DNA from: Photobacterium frigidiphilum
GTDB lineage: Bacteria; Pseudomonadota; Gammaproteobacteria; Enterobacterales; Vibrionaceae
Length of the DNA stretch: 64,000 nt
Direction of reading: 5' to 3'
Assembly: GCF_003025615.1 (NCBI RefSeq)
Contig: NZ_PYMJ01000025.1
Location: 30,916 to 94,915 of the forward strand
A model generated the notes under the pieces. The model was not told the DNA's origin, did not search any database, and saw nothing but the letters and a program-made list of their open reading frames with translations. Made by a program: the position numbers and the translations under genes. Below, piece after piece: positions 17,660 through 26,965 of the stretch. Position 1 is the first letter of the stretch, and each line of letters opens with the position of its first letter.

Positions 17660-18376
17660 TTATTCCTTCATTAATTGTTCTAAGTAGAAACCAGCCAAGG
17701 CTAAATCTTCAGGTTGGGTCACCTTAAGGTTATCTGAACGCCCTTTTACTAGCTGTGGGATATACCCACAATACTCCAGAGCCGACGCCTCGTCGGTAAT
17801 AACCGCACCTTCTTTGAGTGCGTGCTGTAATGAATCTTTTAGTTGCTTCACTTTAAACATTTGCGGTGTAAGGGCATGCCAAAGATTATTGCGATCAACC
17901 GTTGATACAATGCCCTGCAGCCCATTAATTTGCTGGCAACCTCGCTTCATTGTATCGCGAACCGGAGCCGCAAGGATCGCTCCACTGTCACTGCGTATCG
18001 CCGCCTCAACAAGCCGTTCTAAATCATTAAGCCGCACACAAGGACGAGCAGCATCATGAACCAACACCCAAGTATTTTCATCATCAATCGCGGCTAAACC
18101 AGCAAACACAGAATCTGCACGCTCGGCACCACCATCAACCACGGTTATACGTGGGTCGTTAGCCAGTGGCAGTGAAGCAAAATAGGGATCTGTTTGGCTA
18201 ATCGCAATAATCACCCGTGTAATGGCGGGGTGACTAAACAAACGATCAATCGTGTGTTCTAAAATTGTTTTACCCGCGATATGTAAATATTGCTTAGGGC
18301 GATCAGCAGCCATACGGCTACCAATACCAGCAGCAGGAACAACTGCGGTAAGCTGTTGAGTCATAGCAAAATTCAT
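17660..18376 (-). CDS. ispD: 2-C-methyl-D-erythritol 4-phosphate cytidylyltransferase
   Basis: Couples CTP to MEP in the non-mevalonate isoprenoid pathway. At 238 aa it has the nucleotidyltransferase signature VVPAAGIGSRMAADRPKQYL in pieces near residue 12, then VLVHDAARPC and TDEASALEYCG. The start at 18376 (MNFAMTQQ) is used; ATG 18364 is equally possible, as neither has a strong ribosome site. It lies 21 bases after ftsB in the order ftsB-ispD-ispF, conserved in gammaproteobacteria. Confidence 0.96.
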   Translation of the reverse strand: MNFAMTQQLTAVVPAAGIGSRMAADRPKQYLHIAGKTILEHTIDRLFSHPAITRVIIAISQTDPYFASLPLANDPRITVVDGGAERADSVFAGLAAIDDENTWVLVHDAARPCVRLNDLERLVEAAIRSDSGAILAAPVRDTMKRGCQQINGLQGIVSTVDRNNLWHALTPQMFKVKQLKDSLQHALKEGAVITDEASALEYCGYIPQLVKGRSDNLKVTQPEDLALAGFYLEQLMKE

Positions 18377-18397
18377 TCTGAGTTAAAATTAAGGTGA

Positions 18398-18673
18398 TTA
18401 GTTCTCGCCGATGATCCGGAAGAAAGTTTCATTTGGCTTAATCATACCAAGCTCACTTCTTGCCCGTTCTTCTACCGACTCTTGACCACGATGCAAATCA
18501 TCAATTTCAGCGTACATTTGTTGATTACGTTGAACGAGTTCCGCATTGGCTTTTTGCTGAATACCAACATTAGCTTCAACGGCTAAATAATCCATCAAGC
18601 CATTTTTACCCAACCAAAAATCATATTGTAGCCAACACAAAGTAGCCAGTAGCAGCACAGATAACAGACGCAT
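18398..18673 (-). CDS. ftsB: Cell division protein FtsB
   Basis: Small bitopic divisome protein (91 aa) that forms a coiled-coil complex with FtsL and FtsQ and helps trigger septal wall synthesis. It has an N-terminal transmembrane helix at residues 2-17 (RLLSVLLLATLCWLQY). A coiled coil follows at about residues 30-65 (QQKANAELVQRNQQMYAEI), then the ARSELGMIKPNETFF motif that contacts FtsQ. The ATG at 18673 has GGGGAA upstream; an upstream GTG in frame is part of that ribosome site. It is first in the ftsB-ispD-ispF-truD-surE run. Confidence 0.95.
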   Translation of the reverse strand: MRLLSVLLLATLCWLQYDFWLGKNGLMDYLAVEANVGIQQKANAELVQRNQQMYAEIDDLHRGQESVEERARSELGMIKPNETFFRIIGEN

Positions 18674-18856
18674 GCACTTCCCCACTTTTCTTGTTAATTA
18701 TTTAATACTCATCATATGAGGATAAATAGCCATTACATTGGTTAACGATAAGCTAAGCAGTGAAATGAATATTCGCTGTAATAATCCCATAAAGCGCACT
18801 TTGTGACTAGCACTAGGCTTTTACTCTGGCTTGTTCTGAGATAAAAAGACACGAGA

Positions 18857-18888
18857 TATAAAAAAACCGCCTCAAAAGAGGCGGTTTC
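18857..18888 (-). terminator. Rho-independent terminator after eno
   Basis: On the minus strand AAACCGCCTC, a TTTT loop and GAGGCGGTTT form a 10-bp stem followed by seven T. Confidence 0.93.
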
Positions 18889-18929
18889 AGAAGAATCAGG
18901 GTTAAGAACCCAAAGTCATTGCTTAATAA

Positions 18930-20231
18930 TTAAGCTTGACCTTTAACTTCTTTAAGACCGTTGAAAGGTGCTTTCGCGCCTAGAGCTTCTTCGATACGAA
19001 TTAGCTGGTTGTATTTAGCAACACGGTCAGAACGGCTCATAGAACCAGTCTTGATTTGGCCTGCAGCTGTACCTACCGCTAGATCAGCGATAGTTGCATC
19101 TTCAGTTTCGCCAGAACGGTGAGAGATAACTGCTGTGTAACCAGCATCTTTAGCCATCTTGATTGCAGCTAGAGTCTCTGTTAGAGAACCGATTTGGTTG
19201 AACTTGATAAGGATAGAGTTAGCAACGCCTTTCTCGATACCTTCAGCAAGAATCTTCGTGTTTGTAACGAATAGATCGTCACCAACGATTTGAATCTTGT
19301 CGCCTAGAAGTTCAGTTTGGTGCTTGAAGCCAGCCCAATCTGATTCGTCAAGACCGTCTTCGATAGATACGATTGGGTATTGGTTAGCAAGGTCTTGTAG
19401 GTAGAAGTTAAACTCTTCAGAAGTGAAGATTTTGCCTTCGCCTTTCATGTTGTAGTTGCCAGCTTCTTTGTCGTAAAACTCAGATGCAGCACAGTCCATT
19501 GCTAGCGTAACGTCTTTACCTAGCTCGTAACCAGCAGCTTCAACAGCTTCTTTGATTGCAGCTAGTGCAGCAGCGTTAGATTCTAGGTTAGGAGCGAAAC
19601 CACCTTCATCACCAACTGCAGTGCTTAGGCCTTTAGACTTAAGTACTTTAGCAAGGTTGTGGAATACTTCAGCGCCAATACGTAGTGCTTCTTTAAGAGT
19701 CTTTGCGCCAACAGGCTGAATCATGAACTCTTGGATATCAACGTTGTTATCAGCGTGCTCGCCACCATTGATGATGTTCATCATTGGTAGAGGCATAGAG
19801 AATACGCCAGCAGTACCGTTTAGTTCTGCAATGTGCTCGTATAAAGGCATGCCTTTAGCTGCAGCGCCTGCTTTAGCGTTTGCTAGAGAAACAGCAAGGA
19901 TTGCGTTAGCACCAAACTTAGACTTATTTTCAGTACCGTCTAGGTCGATCATTACCTGATCGATTGCAGCTTGGTCTGTTGCATCTTTACCAAGTAGTGC
20001 TTCAGCGATAGGGCCGTTTACAGCTTCAAGAGCTTTAAGTACGCCTTTACCTAGGAAGCGAGATTTGTCGCCGTCACGTAGTTCAAGAGCTTCACGAGAA
20101 CCAGTCGATGCGCCAGATGGAGCAGCAGCCATACCGACGAAACCGCCTTCTAGGTGAACTTCAGCTTCTACTGTTGGGTTACCACGTGAATCGATGATTT
20201 CACGACCTAGAACTTTAACGATCTTAGACAT
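18930..20231 (-). CDS. eno: Enolase
   Basis: Interconverts 2-phosphoglycerate and phosphoenolpyruvate; also a component of the RNA degradosome in gammaproteobacteria. At 433 aa it is full length. It shows the GREIIDSRGNPTVE opening, GANAILAVSLANAKA, the magnesium ligands in AMDCAASEFYD, SIEDGLDESDW and GDDLFVTN, and the catalytic-lysine/His region ILIKFNQIG and ISHRSGETED. Codon use is strongly biased, as expected for a highly expressed gene. It follows pyrG by 83 bases, the common pyrG-eno pair. Confidence 0.98.
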   Translation of the reverse strand: MSKIVKVLGREIIDSRGNPTVEAEVHLEGGFVGMAAAPSGASTGSREALELRDGDKSRFLGKGVLKALEAVNGPIAEALLGKDATDQAAIDQVMIDLDGTENKSKFGANAILAVSLANAKAGAAAKGMPLYEHIAELNGTAGVFSMPLPMMNIINGGEHADNNVDIQEFMIQPVGAKTLKEALRIGAEVFHNLAKVLKSKGLSTAVGDEGGFAPNLESNAAALAAIKEAVEAAGYELGKDVTLAMDCAASEFYDKEAGNYNMKGEGKIFTSEEFNFYLQDLANQYPIVSIEDGLDESDWAGFKHQTELLGDKIQIVGDDLFVTNTKILAEGIEKGVANSILIKFNQIGSLTETLAAIKMAKDAGYTAVISHRSGETEDATIADLAVGTAAGQIKTGSMSRSDRVAKYNQLIRIEEALGAKAPFNGLKEVKGQA

Positions 20232-20314
20232 TGTGTTTCCTCTTGCTTATCTTCAATTTAAAAGCTAAAAAATAGCCATAGCGAGTTATCTCTACAGCTA
20301 TCCGTAATCCTTAC

Positions 20315-21952
20315 TTATTTAAGTTCACCACGCAGTTGTTGACCTGCTGCCTTCACGAAACCTTCAAATAGAGGGTGACCATCGCGAGGAGTTGATGTGA
20401 ACTCAGGGTGGAATTGAGCAGCCACAAACCATGGGTGGTTAGGTAGTTCAATAATTTCCACTAATTTCTTGTCTGCTGACAGACCTGAAACTTTCAATCC
20501 AGCTTTTTCTAGTTGCGGAAGCAAATTGTTATTCACTTCATAACGGTGACGGTGACGCTCATGAATGCTTGCGTTACCATAAAGCTCACGCGCTTTAGAA
20601 CCGTTTTTCAGGTGGCATAACTGAGCACCAAGGCGCATTGTACCACCAAGGTTTGAATCCTCTGTACGCTCTTCCACCTTGCCTTTACTGTCAATCCATT
20701 CAGTGATTAGACCCACCACTGGGTTTTTAGTTTCAGCATTAAATTCAGTTGAGTGTGCATCAGCCAAACCTGCAACATTACGGGCAAATTCAATCAACGC
20801 AACTTGCATACCCAGACAAATGCCTAAGTACGGAATTTTGTTTTCACGAGCATATTGTGCGGTACGGATTTTACCTTCAATACCACGACCGCCGAAGCCA
20901 CCAGGAACTAGAATTGCATCTAGACCTTCAAGCATTTCAAAACCTTTAGCCTCAACATCTTGTGAGTCAATGTATTTGATCTTCACTGAGAGACGATTTT
21001 TCAGGCCAGCGTGTTTTAATGCTTCGTTAACTGACTTGTAAGCATCAGGCAGCTCAATATACTTGCCTACCATACCGATGGTTACTTCATCGGTTGGGTT
21101 TGCTTCTTCGTAGATAACTTGTTCCCACTCAGCCAAGTTAGCTTCTGGTGCTGTAATACCAAAGCGCTTACAAACAAAATCATCAAGACCTTGCGCTTTG
21201 ATTAACTGAGGGATTTTGTAGATTGAATCTACATCTTTCATTGAGATTACTGCTTTTTCCTGCACATTACAGAACAGTGCAATTTTTGCACGTTCGTTCG
21301 CAGGAATAACACGGTCAGAACGACAGATCAAAATGTCAGGCTGAATACCGATAGAACGTAATTCTTTTACCGAGTGTTGCGTTGGCTTCGTTTTCACTTC
21401 ACCAGCCGCAGCCAGGTAAGGAACTAACGTTAGGTGCATAAACATAGTACGTTCACGACCTTTTTGTACTGCTAACTGACGAATTGCTTCCATAAACGGT
21501 AACGATTCGATATCACCAACAGTGCCACCAACTTCAACGATAGCAATATCGTGGCCTTCAGCACCTGCAATCACACGTTCTTTAATTTCGTTCGTGATGT
21601 GAGGAATTACCTGAATAGTTGCACCAAGGTAGTCTCCGCGACGCTCTTTACGAAGTACTTCTTCGTAAACACGACCAGCTGTAAAGTTATTACGCTTAGT
21701 CATTTTAGTACGGATAAAACGCTCATAGTGACCTAAATCAAGGTCGGTCTCTGCACCGTCTTCCGTAACGAATACTTCGCCGTGTTGAGTTGGGCTCATT
21801 GTGCCTGGGTCAACGTTGATGTAAGGGTCTAGTTTCATCATGGTCACTTTAAGACCACGTGCTTCTAAAATTGCCGCTAATGATGCTGCTGCAATGCCTT
21901 TACCTAGTGAGGATACGACCCCGCCCGTAACAAAAATATAATTCGTTGTCAT
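20315..21952 (-). CDS. pyrG: CTP synthase
   Basis: Aminates UTP to CTP using glutamine. At 545 aa it has an N-terminal synthetase domain opening TNYIFVTGGVVSSLGKG. The C-terminal class I glutamine amidotransferase domain has the nucleophile in YLGICLGMQ and HPEF at the end for the catalytic His-Glu. It is upstream of eno. CTP from this enzyme also feeds IspD in the neighbouring operon. Confidence 0.98.
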   Translation of the reverse strand: MTTNYIFVTGGVVSSLGKGIAAASLAAILEARGLKVTMMKLDPYINVDPGTMSPTQHGEVFVTEDGAETDLDLGHYERFIRTKMTKRNNFTAGRVYEEVLRKERRGDYLGATIQVIPHITNEIKERVIAGAEGHDIAIVEVGGTVGDIESLPFMEAIRQLAVQKGRERTMFMHLTLVPYLAAAGEVKTKPTQHSVKELRSIGIQPDILICRSDRVIPANERAKIALFCNVQEKAVISMKDVDSIYKIPQLIKAQGLDDFVCKRFGITAPEANLAEWEQVIYEEANPTDEVTIGMVGKYIELPDAYKSVNEALKHAGLKNRLSVKIKYIDSQDVEAKGFEMLEGLDAILVPGGFGGRGIEGKIRTAQYARENKIPYLGICLGMQVALIEFARNVAGLADAHSTEFNAETKNPVVGLITEWIDSKGKVEERTEDSNLGGTMRLGAQLCHLKNGSKARELYGNASIHERHRHRYEVNNNLLPQLEKAGLKVSGLSADKKLVEIIELPNHPWFVAAQFHPEFTSTPRDGHPLFEGFVKAAGQQLRGELK

Positions 21953-22004
21953 GATTAACCTGGAAGATTGGTGTAGAGGAAAAAGTGTATCTGGACGGGA
22001 AATT

Positions 22005-22033
22005 AGTATACCAGACCCACTTTATTGCCACAA
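22005..22033 (-). promoter_or_regulatory. Probable promoter of pyrG
   Basis: On the minus strand TTGTGG, 17 bases and TATACT preceded by TGG (extended -10). It lies about 53 bases before the pyrG start. Confidence 0.55.
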
Positions 22034-22185
22034 CGTGAAAACTATCACAGCATTCATCGTTTTTTTTTGTCTCAAATCAATTATACCGACTGCATAGGTC
22101 AACTGGTCAAAAATCAACCGATAAATGTTACTCTTTTTAGCAAAAAAGACCAGTAAATATAAATCGAATAATCAATGAATTAAAT

Positions 22186-23004
22186 TTATGACGACGATTC
22201 TTGGCGCTCAGTACGTTTCACTTTGTCCCATTCGTTATCCAACATATCCAATGAACAACTTTCTAAGCGCATCCCTTTTTCTAGCACACTTTTTTCAACT
22301 TGGCGAAATCGCTTTTCAAATTTTTTGTTTGCACGTTGTAAAGCAAGCTCTGGCTTTACCTTTAAATGGCGGCTTAAATTCACTACAGAAAATAGCAAAT
22401 CACCCATTTCTTCTTCGATATTAGCTTGATTAGGTGACACTTGAATAACTTCATCCATGACTTCATCCAGCTCTTCTTTTACTTTATCAACCACAGGGGC
22501 AATCGTATCCCAATCAAAACCATGTTTTGAACAACGTTTTTGAATTTTGTCGGCACGGATCAAGGCGGGTAATGCGAGGGGAATATCGGCTAATACACTT
22601 TCATCGAGCCCTTTTTCATCTCGCTCTTTCGCTTTTTCAGCTTCCCAATTGGCGTTAATTGCTTCGTCGTCAGAAAATTGAGCATCACTAAAAACATGAG
22701 GGTGACGGCGCGTTAATTTTTCATTTAACCCAGCAACCACATCATTAAAATCAAACAAGCCTTGCTCTTTGCCAAGCTGGCTATAAAAAATTATTTGAAA
22801 TAATAAATCGCCTAATTCTTCACGTACATTGCTCCAATTTTTTTTCTCGATAGCATCAGCAACCTCGTAAGCTTCTTCAATCGTGTGCGGAATAATCGAA
22901 GAAAAGTCTTGTTTAAGATCCCACGGGCATCCTTTTTGAGGATCACGCAGTGTCGTCATAATGTCGAGTAGCTGTTGGATTGGTGCTGATTTATGTTCGC
23001 TCAT
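22186..23004 (-). CDS. mazG: Nucleoside triphosphate pyrophosphohydrolase MazG
   Basis: Hydrolyses NTPs and dNTPs to monophosphates, limits aberrant nucleotides, and in E. coli lowers ppGpp pools. At 272 aa it has two MazG domains. The first has DPQKGCPWDLKQDF, HTIEEAYEVADAI and EELGDLLFQIIFYSQ. The second has KEELDEVMDEV and EEEMGDLLFSVVNLSRH; these EExxE/ExxD clusters bind magnesium. It lies downstream of relA but is separated by a terminator. No mazEF genes are seen, unlike E. coli. Confidence 0.96.
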   Translation of the reverse strand: MSEHKSAPIQQLLDIMTTLRDPQKGCPWDLKQDFSSIIPHTIEEAYEVADAIEKKNWSNVREELGDLLFQIIFYSQLGKEQGLFDFNDVVAGLNEKLTRRHPHVFSDAQFSDDEAINANWEAEKAKERDEKGLDESVLADIPLALPALIRADKIQKRCSKHGFDWDTIAPVVDKVKEELDEVMDEVIQVSPNQANIEEEMGDLLFSVVNLSRHLKVKPELALQRANKKFEKRFRQVEKSVLEKGMRLESCSLDMLDNEWDKVKRTERQESSS

Positions 23005-23082
23005 AATGGATCGCTATTGGTCTTTTGCAGTGATAAATATGGCTATGTCACGCATGCCGTTTGATTTCAGATTACCAGAAAC

Positions 23083-23114
23083 AAAAACGGGAAGCACAAT
23101 GCTTCCCGTTTTTA
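23083..23114 (-). terminator. Rho-independent terminator after relA
   Basis: A 12-bp perfect stem (AAAACGGGAAGC and its complement) with a 5-base loop and a T run, between the relA stop and mazG. Confidence 0.88.
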
Positions 23115-23171
23115 CGTTATGGTACAAACTATTGGCTAAATCTGCCGTATTGATGCCTCAATCAAGCCTTG

Positions 23172-25403
23172 TTAATACAAACGCTTAGCTTCAGCAACGT
23201 CTTTAACTTGTTCGATACGCTTCAGCACTTTACTCAGTACTTCTAAATCGGTGAGTTCTAAATCAAAGTCCATAATCGACATCTGCTTTTTGTAGTCAAT
23301 GCGACTTTTCATTCCCGCCACTTTTGCTTTTTCATTAGCTAAAGTATTGGTCAGCTCTTTAATCAAGCCATTTCGCTCTGAGGCAGTTACTCGCACTGTA
23401 ATATTATAATTACCCACGAAACCACCACCCCACACCGTATGAATGATACGTTCTGGTACATGATGACGAAGTTCTGCAAGTTGCTCACAGTCATTACGGT
23501 GCACAGAAATACCACGACCTTGGGTGACAAAACCGACAATTTCATCACCAGGAATCGGCTGACAACAGCGTGCTAAATGGGTCATTAAATTATCGACGCC
23601 TTCAACAACAACAGCATCACGCTGAGGCTTTTTCGCACTGGTACTGATTTTGGTACTCGCTTCAGTCAGCTTATCCACTAACTGTTGGTCTTCCTCTTCT
23701 GCCGTTGGCTTATTAATAATCATGCTGATGTGATTAACCACTTGGTTAATACGCAAATCACCACTACCAATACCAACAAACAATTCATCTACGTTTTTAG
23801 CATTGAAACGCTTTAATGCATACACTTCTGCATCTTTAAGCTTGGCGCCGATTTTATTCAGTTCAAGCTCTAAGATTTCACGCCCCGCTACCATGTTTTT
23901 ATCATGGGCTTGCCTACGGAACCACGCATGCACTTTGGCTCTTGCTCGACCTGAGGTCACAAAGCCTAAATTAGGGTTTAACCAATCCCGTGACGGATTC
24001 GCTTCTTTCTGGGTAATAATTTCAACCTGCTCACCCATCTGTAAGTGATAAGTGAATGGCACAATACGCCCTTCTACTTTGGCACCAATACAGCGGTGCC
24101 CAACTTCAGAGTGAATATGGTAAGCAAAATCAAGTGGGGTTGCATTTAACGGCAAATCAACCACATCACCTTTGGGGGTAAAAGCATAAACACGATCATC
24201 AAAGACTTGGCTACGTAACTCATCCAGCATTTCGCCAGAATCTGACATTTCTTCTTGCCACATAAGTAGCTTACGAAGCCAATTAATTTTCTCATCATAA
24301 GATGACTTCGCAGCGCCAGATGATGATCCTTCTTTGTATTTCCAGTGTGCTGCCACACCTAATTCAGACTCTTCATGCATTTGCTTAGTACGAATCTGAA
24401 TTTCAATCGTGCGCCCTTCAGGTCCTAATACGACGGTGTGAATCGATTGGTAACCATTCGGTTTTGGATTCGCAACATAATCATCAAATTCTTTCGGAAG
24501 ATGACGGTATTTAGTATGTACTACGCCTAATGCGGCATAACAATCTTGTAGCTGGTCGGCAATAATACGTACCGCACGTACATCAAATAGCTCATCAAAT
24601 TCTAAGCTTTTCTTTTGCATCTTTCGCCAGATACTATAGATATGCTTAGGACGACCATGCACTTCGGCTTTGATGTGTGACGCTTTCATTGATTCATCTA
24701 AATCAGAGACAAAATGATCAATATAATATTCACGGTCGATACGACGTTCTGATAGTTGCTTAGCAATTTGCTTGTACACATCAGGGTGCTGATAGCGGAA
24801 AGCATAATCTTCGATTTCCCACTTAAGCTGACCAATGCCTAAGCGGTTTGCTAATGGCGCATAAATATTGGCACATTCACGTGCTGCTGTTCGGCGTATC
24901 TCATCCGGCTCATCTTTCACTTCACGCAGATTACAAATACGCTCTGCAAGCTTAATGACAACACAACGGAAGTCATCAACCATAGATAACAACATGCGGC
25001 GAATATTATCGACCTGTGCCGATTGCTCGGCACCTTCGGTGGTCGCATTCAACTGGCCAATCGCGGCCATTTGCTCAACACCTTTTACCAACTGCATGAT
25101 AGTGGTGTTGTAATCTTCTTTAACTTGTTCATGTTGATAAATCCCTGCTTCAACCAGCGGGACTACTAACGCAGCGACCAGAGTATCTGCATCCATACTC
25201 AGGGTAACTAGAATTTCTACCATTTCGCGGCCACGCCATAATAATAATGACGTAGACTCTTCCTTAGTCGTTATTTCGATACATCGTTGATAGGTCTTTT
25301 TTAAGCGTTTAGACACCTTGGCATCTTGCTGCAGGCTATCAACCCATGATGAAAGCTCAAATGTATCATTTTCCTTTAAATGCGCACCGCGAACTGCGAC
25401 CAT
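23172..25403 (-). CDS. relA: GTP pyrophosphokinase RelA
   Basis: Ribosome-bound ppGpp synthetase that responds to uncharged tRNA. At 743 aa, domains are: an N-terminal pseudo-hydrolase region in which the HD pair is lost (the aligned segment reads DADTLVAAL), as in E. coli RelA; the synthetase domain (ELFDVRAVRIIADQ, KPNGYQSIHTVV, EIQIRTKQMHEESELGVAAHWKYKEG in pieces); TGS near residue 410; a Cys-bearing zinc-finger region (ARCCQPIPGDEI); and a C-terminal ACT domain. It lies 41 bases after rlmD, so the two may share a transcript. Confidence 0.97.
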   Translation of the reverse strand: MVAVRGAHLKENDTFELSSWVDSLQQDAKVSKRLKKTYQRCIEITTKEESTSLLLWRGREMVEILVTLSMDADTLVAALVVPLVEAGIYQHEQVKEDYNTTIMQLVKGVEQMAAIGQLNATTEGAEQSAQVDNIRRMLLSMVDDFRCVVIKLAERICNLREVKDEPDEIRRTAARECANIYAPLANRLGIGQLKWEIEDYAFRYQHPDVYKQIAKQLSERRIDREYYIDHFVSDLDESMKASHIKAEVHGRPKHIYSIWRKMQKKSLEFDELFDVRAVRIIADQLQDCYAALGVVHTKYRHLPKEFDDYVANPKPNGYQSIHTVVLGPEGRTIEIQIRTKQMHEESELGVAAHWKYKEGSSSGAAKSSYDEKINWLRKLLMWQEEMSDSGEMLDELRSQVFDDRVYAFTPKGDVVDLPLNATPLDFAYHIHSEVGHRCIGAKVEGRIVPFTYHLQMGEQVEIITQKEANPSRDWLNPNLGFVTSGRARAKVHAWFRRQAHDKNMVAGREILELELNKIGAKLKDAEVYALKRFNAKNVDELFVGIGSGDLRINQVVNHISMIINKPTAEEEDQQLVDKLTEASTKISTSAKKPQRDAVVVEGVDNLMTHLARCCQPIPGDEIVGFVTQGRGISVHRNDCEQLAELRHHVPERIIHTVWGGGFVGNYNITVRVTASERNGLIKELTNTLANEKAKVAGMKSRIDYKKQMSIMDFDLELTDLEVLSKVLKRIEQVKDVAEAKRLY

Positions 25404-25444
25404 TTTTCTGTCCTGTATTCTCTGTATTGGTGATAACTACCAAA

Positions 25445-26845
25445 TCAAAGTTTGGTAACCACTCTCTTTTTTTTAACAGCCTTGGCTTTAACAAACAATG
25501 CCATCGACTCTAAATGCCCCGTCTGTGGAAACATATCTAACATGCCAAGACGTTCCAACTGATAACCTTTTTTCAGTAATACCTGACTATCTCGTGCGAG
25601 TGTAGCCGGATTACATGATACATATACTACCCTTTCAGGCTTAAGCTTCACTACGTGCTCCATCACACCTGCAGCACCTGCACGTGCGGGATCCAATAAT
25701 ATTTTATTGAAAGGTTCTCGTGCCCATGCAAGCTTTGTCACGTCGTCATCTAAATTAGCTTGATAAAACGTAGCGTTATTCTGCTTGTTGCACATTGCGT
25801 TCTCTGTTGCACGATGAACCATTTCATCGATACCTTCAACTCCAACCACTGCTTTTGCATGTTTTGCGAGCGGCAAACTGAAATTACCTAGCCCACAAAA
25901 TAAATCCAACACACGGTCGTTAGGCTGAAGATCTAACCAATCTGTCGCTTGTTCTACCATTTTCTTATTCACATCACGATTGACTTGAATAAAGTCTTTC
26001 GGTGAAAAATGTAATGTTAAATCATCTAAGCGATAGTACGGGGTTTCGCCGTGAATCAACTCGATGTCATCTGAGGTTGGCGCTAAGAATAGGATAACAT
26101 TTTGCTCTTGGGCAAAATTAAGAATCAGCGTCATGTCTTTGTCAGAAAAAGGCTTTAGATGTCGAATCAATACAACACGACCATTATCGGCTTCAATAAG
26201 CTCAATATGACCAAGATGCCTTTGTCCTTTCAATGTAGATAACAGACTACGTAAAGGGGGTAAAAGTTCATTCAATGACTCGGCAAGCACTGGGCACTGC
26301 TTCACATTAACAATGTCTTTGCTCTGTTTTTTACGAAAGCCAAACTGTAACTGTCCATCTTTACCTAGCAGAACACTAAATCGAGCGCAGCGACGATAAT
26401 GATGTTCAGCCGCTATAATAGGAGTAACTTGTTCGATTGCTGCTCTTTGTTGATCACCAGCTCTTTGTTTATCAACAGCAACTTGTTGGTCACCAGCAAA
26501 TTTTACCATCAAATCGCTTAACGCCTGCTGTTTAGCAAAAACCTGACCTTGATGCGATAAATGTTGCAAGTTACAACCACCACACTGGTCATAGATCGGA
26601 CAATGCGGTTTAATACGTGCTGGACTGTCAATAAGACGCTTGATGACTTTAGCACGCGCATACTGCTTTTTATCATCAGTGATTTGAACCAATGCTTTTT
26701 CACCCGGCAACAAACCGTCAACGAAAATAGATTTATTGTTTAGATGACCAATACCAGCACCCAGATGATCTAATCGATTAATAACGATTTCTTTGTGCTT
26801 AGTATCAGTGATTTTACGTTTTTGAGGCTTAAAAAAGCGTGCCAT
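25445..26845 (-). CDS. rlmD: 23S rRNA (uracil(1939)-C(5))-methyltransferase RlmD
   Basis: Methylates U1939 of 23S rRNA with SAM. About 466 aa. It has an N-terminal TRAM domain, an iron-sulfur cluster motif C-x5-C-x2-C (CPIYDQCGGC) near residue 76, and a SAM domain with VLDLFCGLGNFSLPL. The catalytic cysteine is in VYVSCNPATLARD. The ATG at 26845 (MARFFKPQKRK) matches the family start; a GTG 15 bases upstream is less likely. An 18-bp sequence is repeated three times in frame at 26443-26496, adding a Gln-rich insert absent from E. coli RlmD. Confidence 0.96.
   Translation of the reverse strand: MARFFKPQKRKITDTKHKEIVINRLDHLGAGIGHLNNKSIFVDGLLPGEKALVQITDDKKQYARAKVIKRLIDSPARIKPHCPIYDQCGGCNLQHLSHQGQVFAKQQALSDLMVKFAGDQQVAVDKQRAGDQQRAAIEQVTPIIAAEHHYRRCARFSVLLGKDGQLQFGFRKKQSKDIVNVKQCPVLAESLNELLPPLRSLLSTLKGQRHLGHIELIEADNGRVVLIRHLKPFSDKDMTLILNFAQEQNVILFLAPTSDDIELIHGETPYYRLDDLTLHFSPKDFIQVNRDVNKKMVEQATDWLDLQPNDRVLDLFCGLGNFSLPLAKHAKAVVGVEGIDEMVHRATENAMCNKQNNATFYQANLDDDVTKLAWAREPFNKILLDPARAGAAGVMEHVVKLKPERVVYVSCNPATLARDSQVLLKKGYQLERLGMLDMFPQTGHLESMALFVKAKAVKKKRVVTKL
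26443..26496. repeat. Three tandem 18-bp repeats inside rlmD
   Basis: Units at 26443-26460, 26461-26478 and 26479-26496 are imperfect copies of CTCTTTGTTGATCACCAG. On the coding strand they encode AGDQQV, AVDKQR and AGDQQR, preserving the reading frame. Confidence 0.9.
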
Positions 26846-26965
26846 AGTGTTTTGACTCACGAAAAGACATTGGTTTATTGTCGAATAGCCCTAGTTTCTT
26901 TAAGCTAGGGCCACAAATGGACCACAATTCTCCCACAGAATCGCATTCTTGTAATTAAGAGAACA

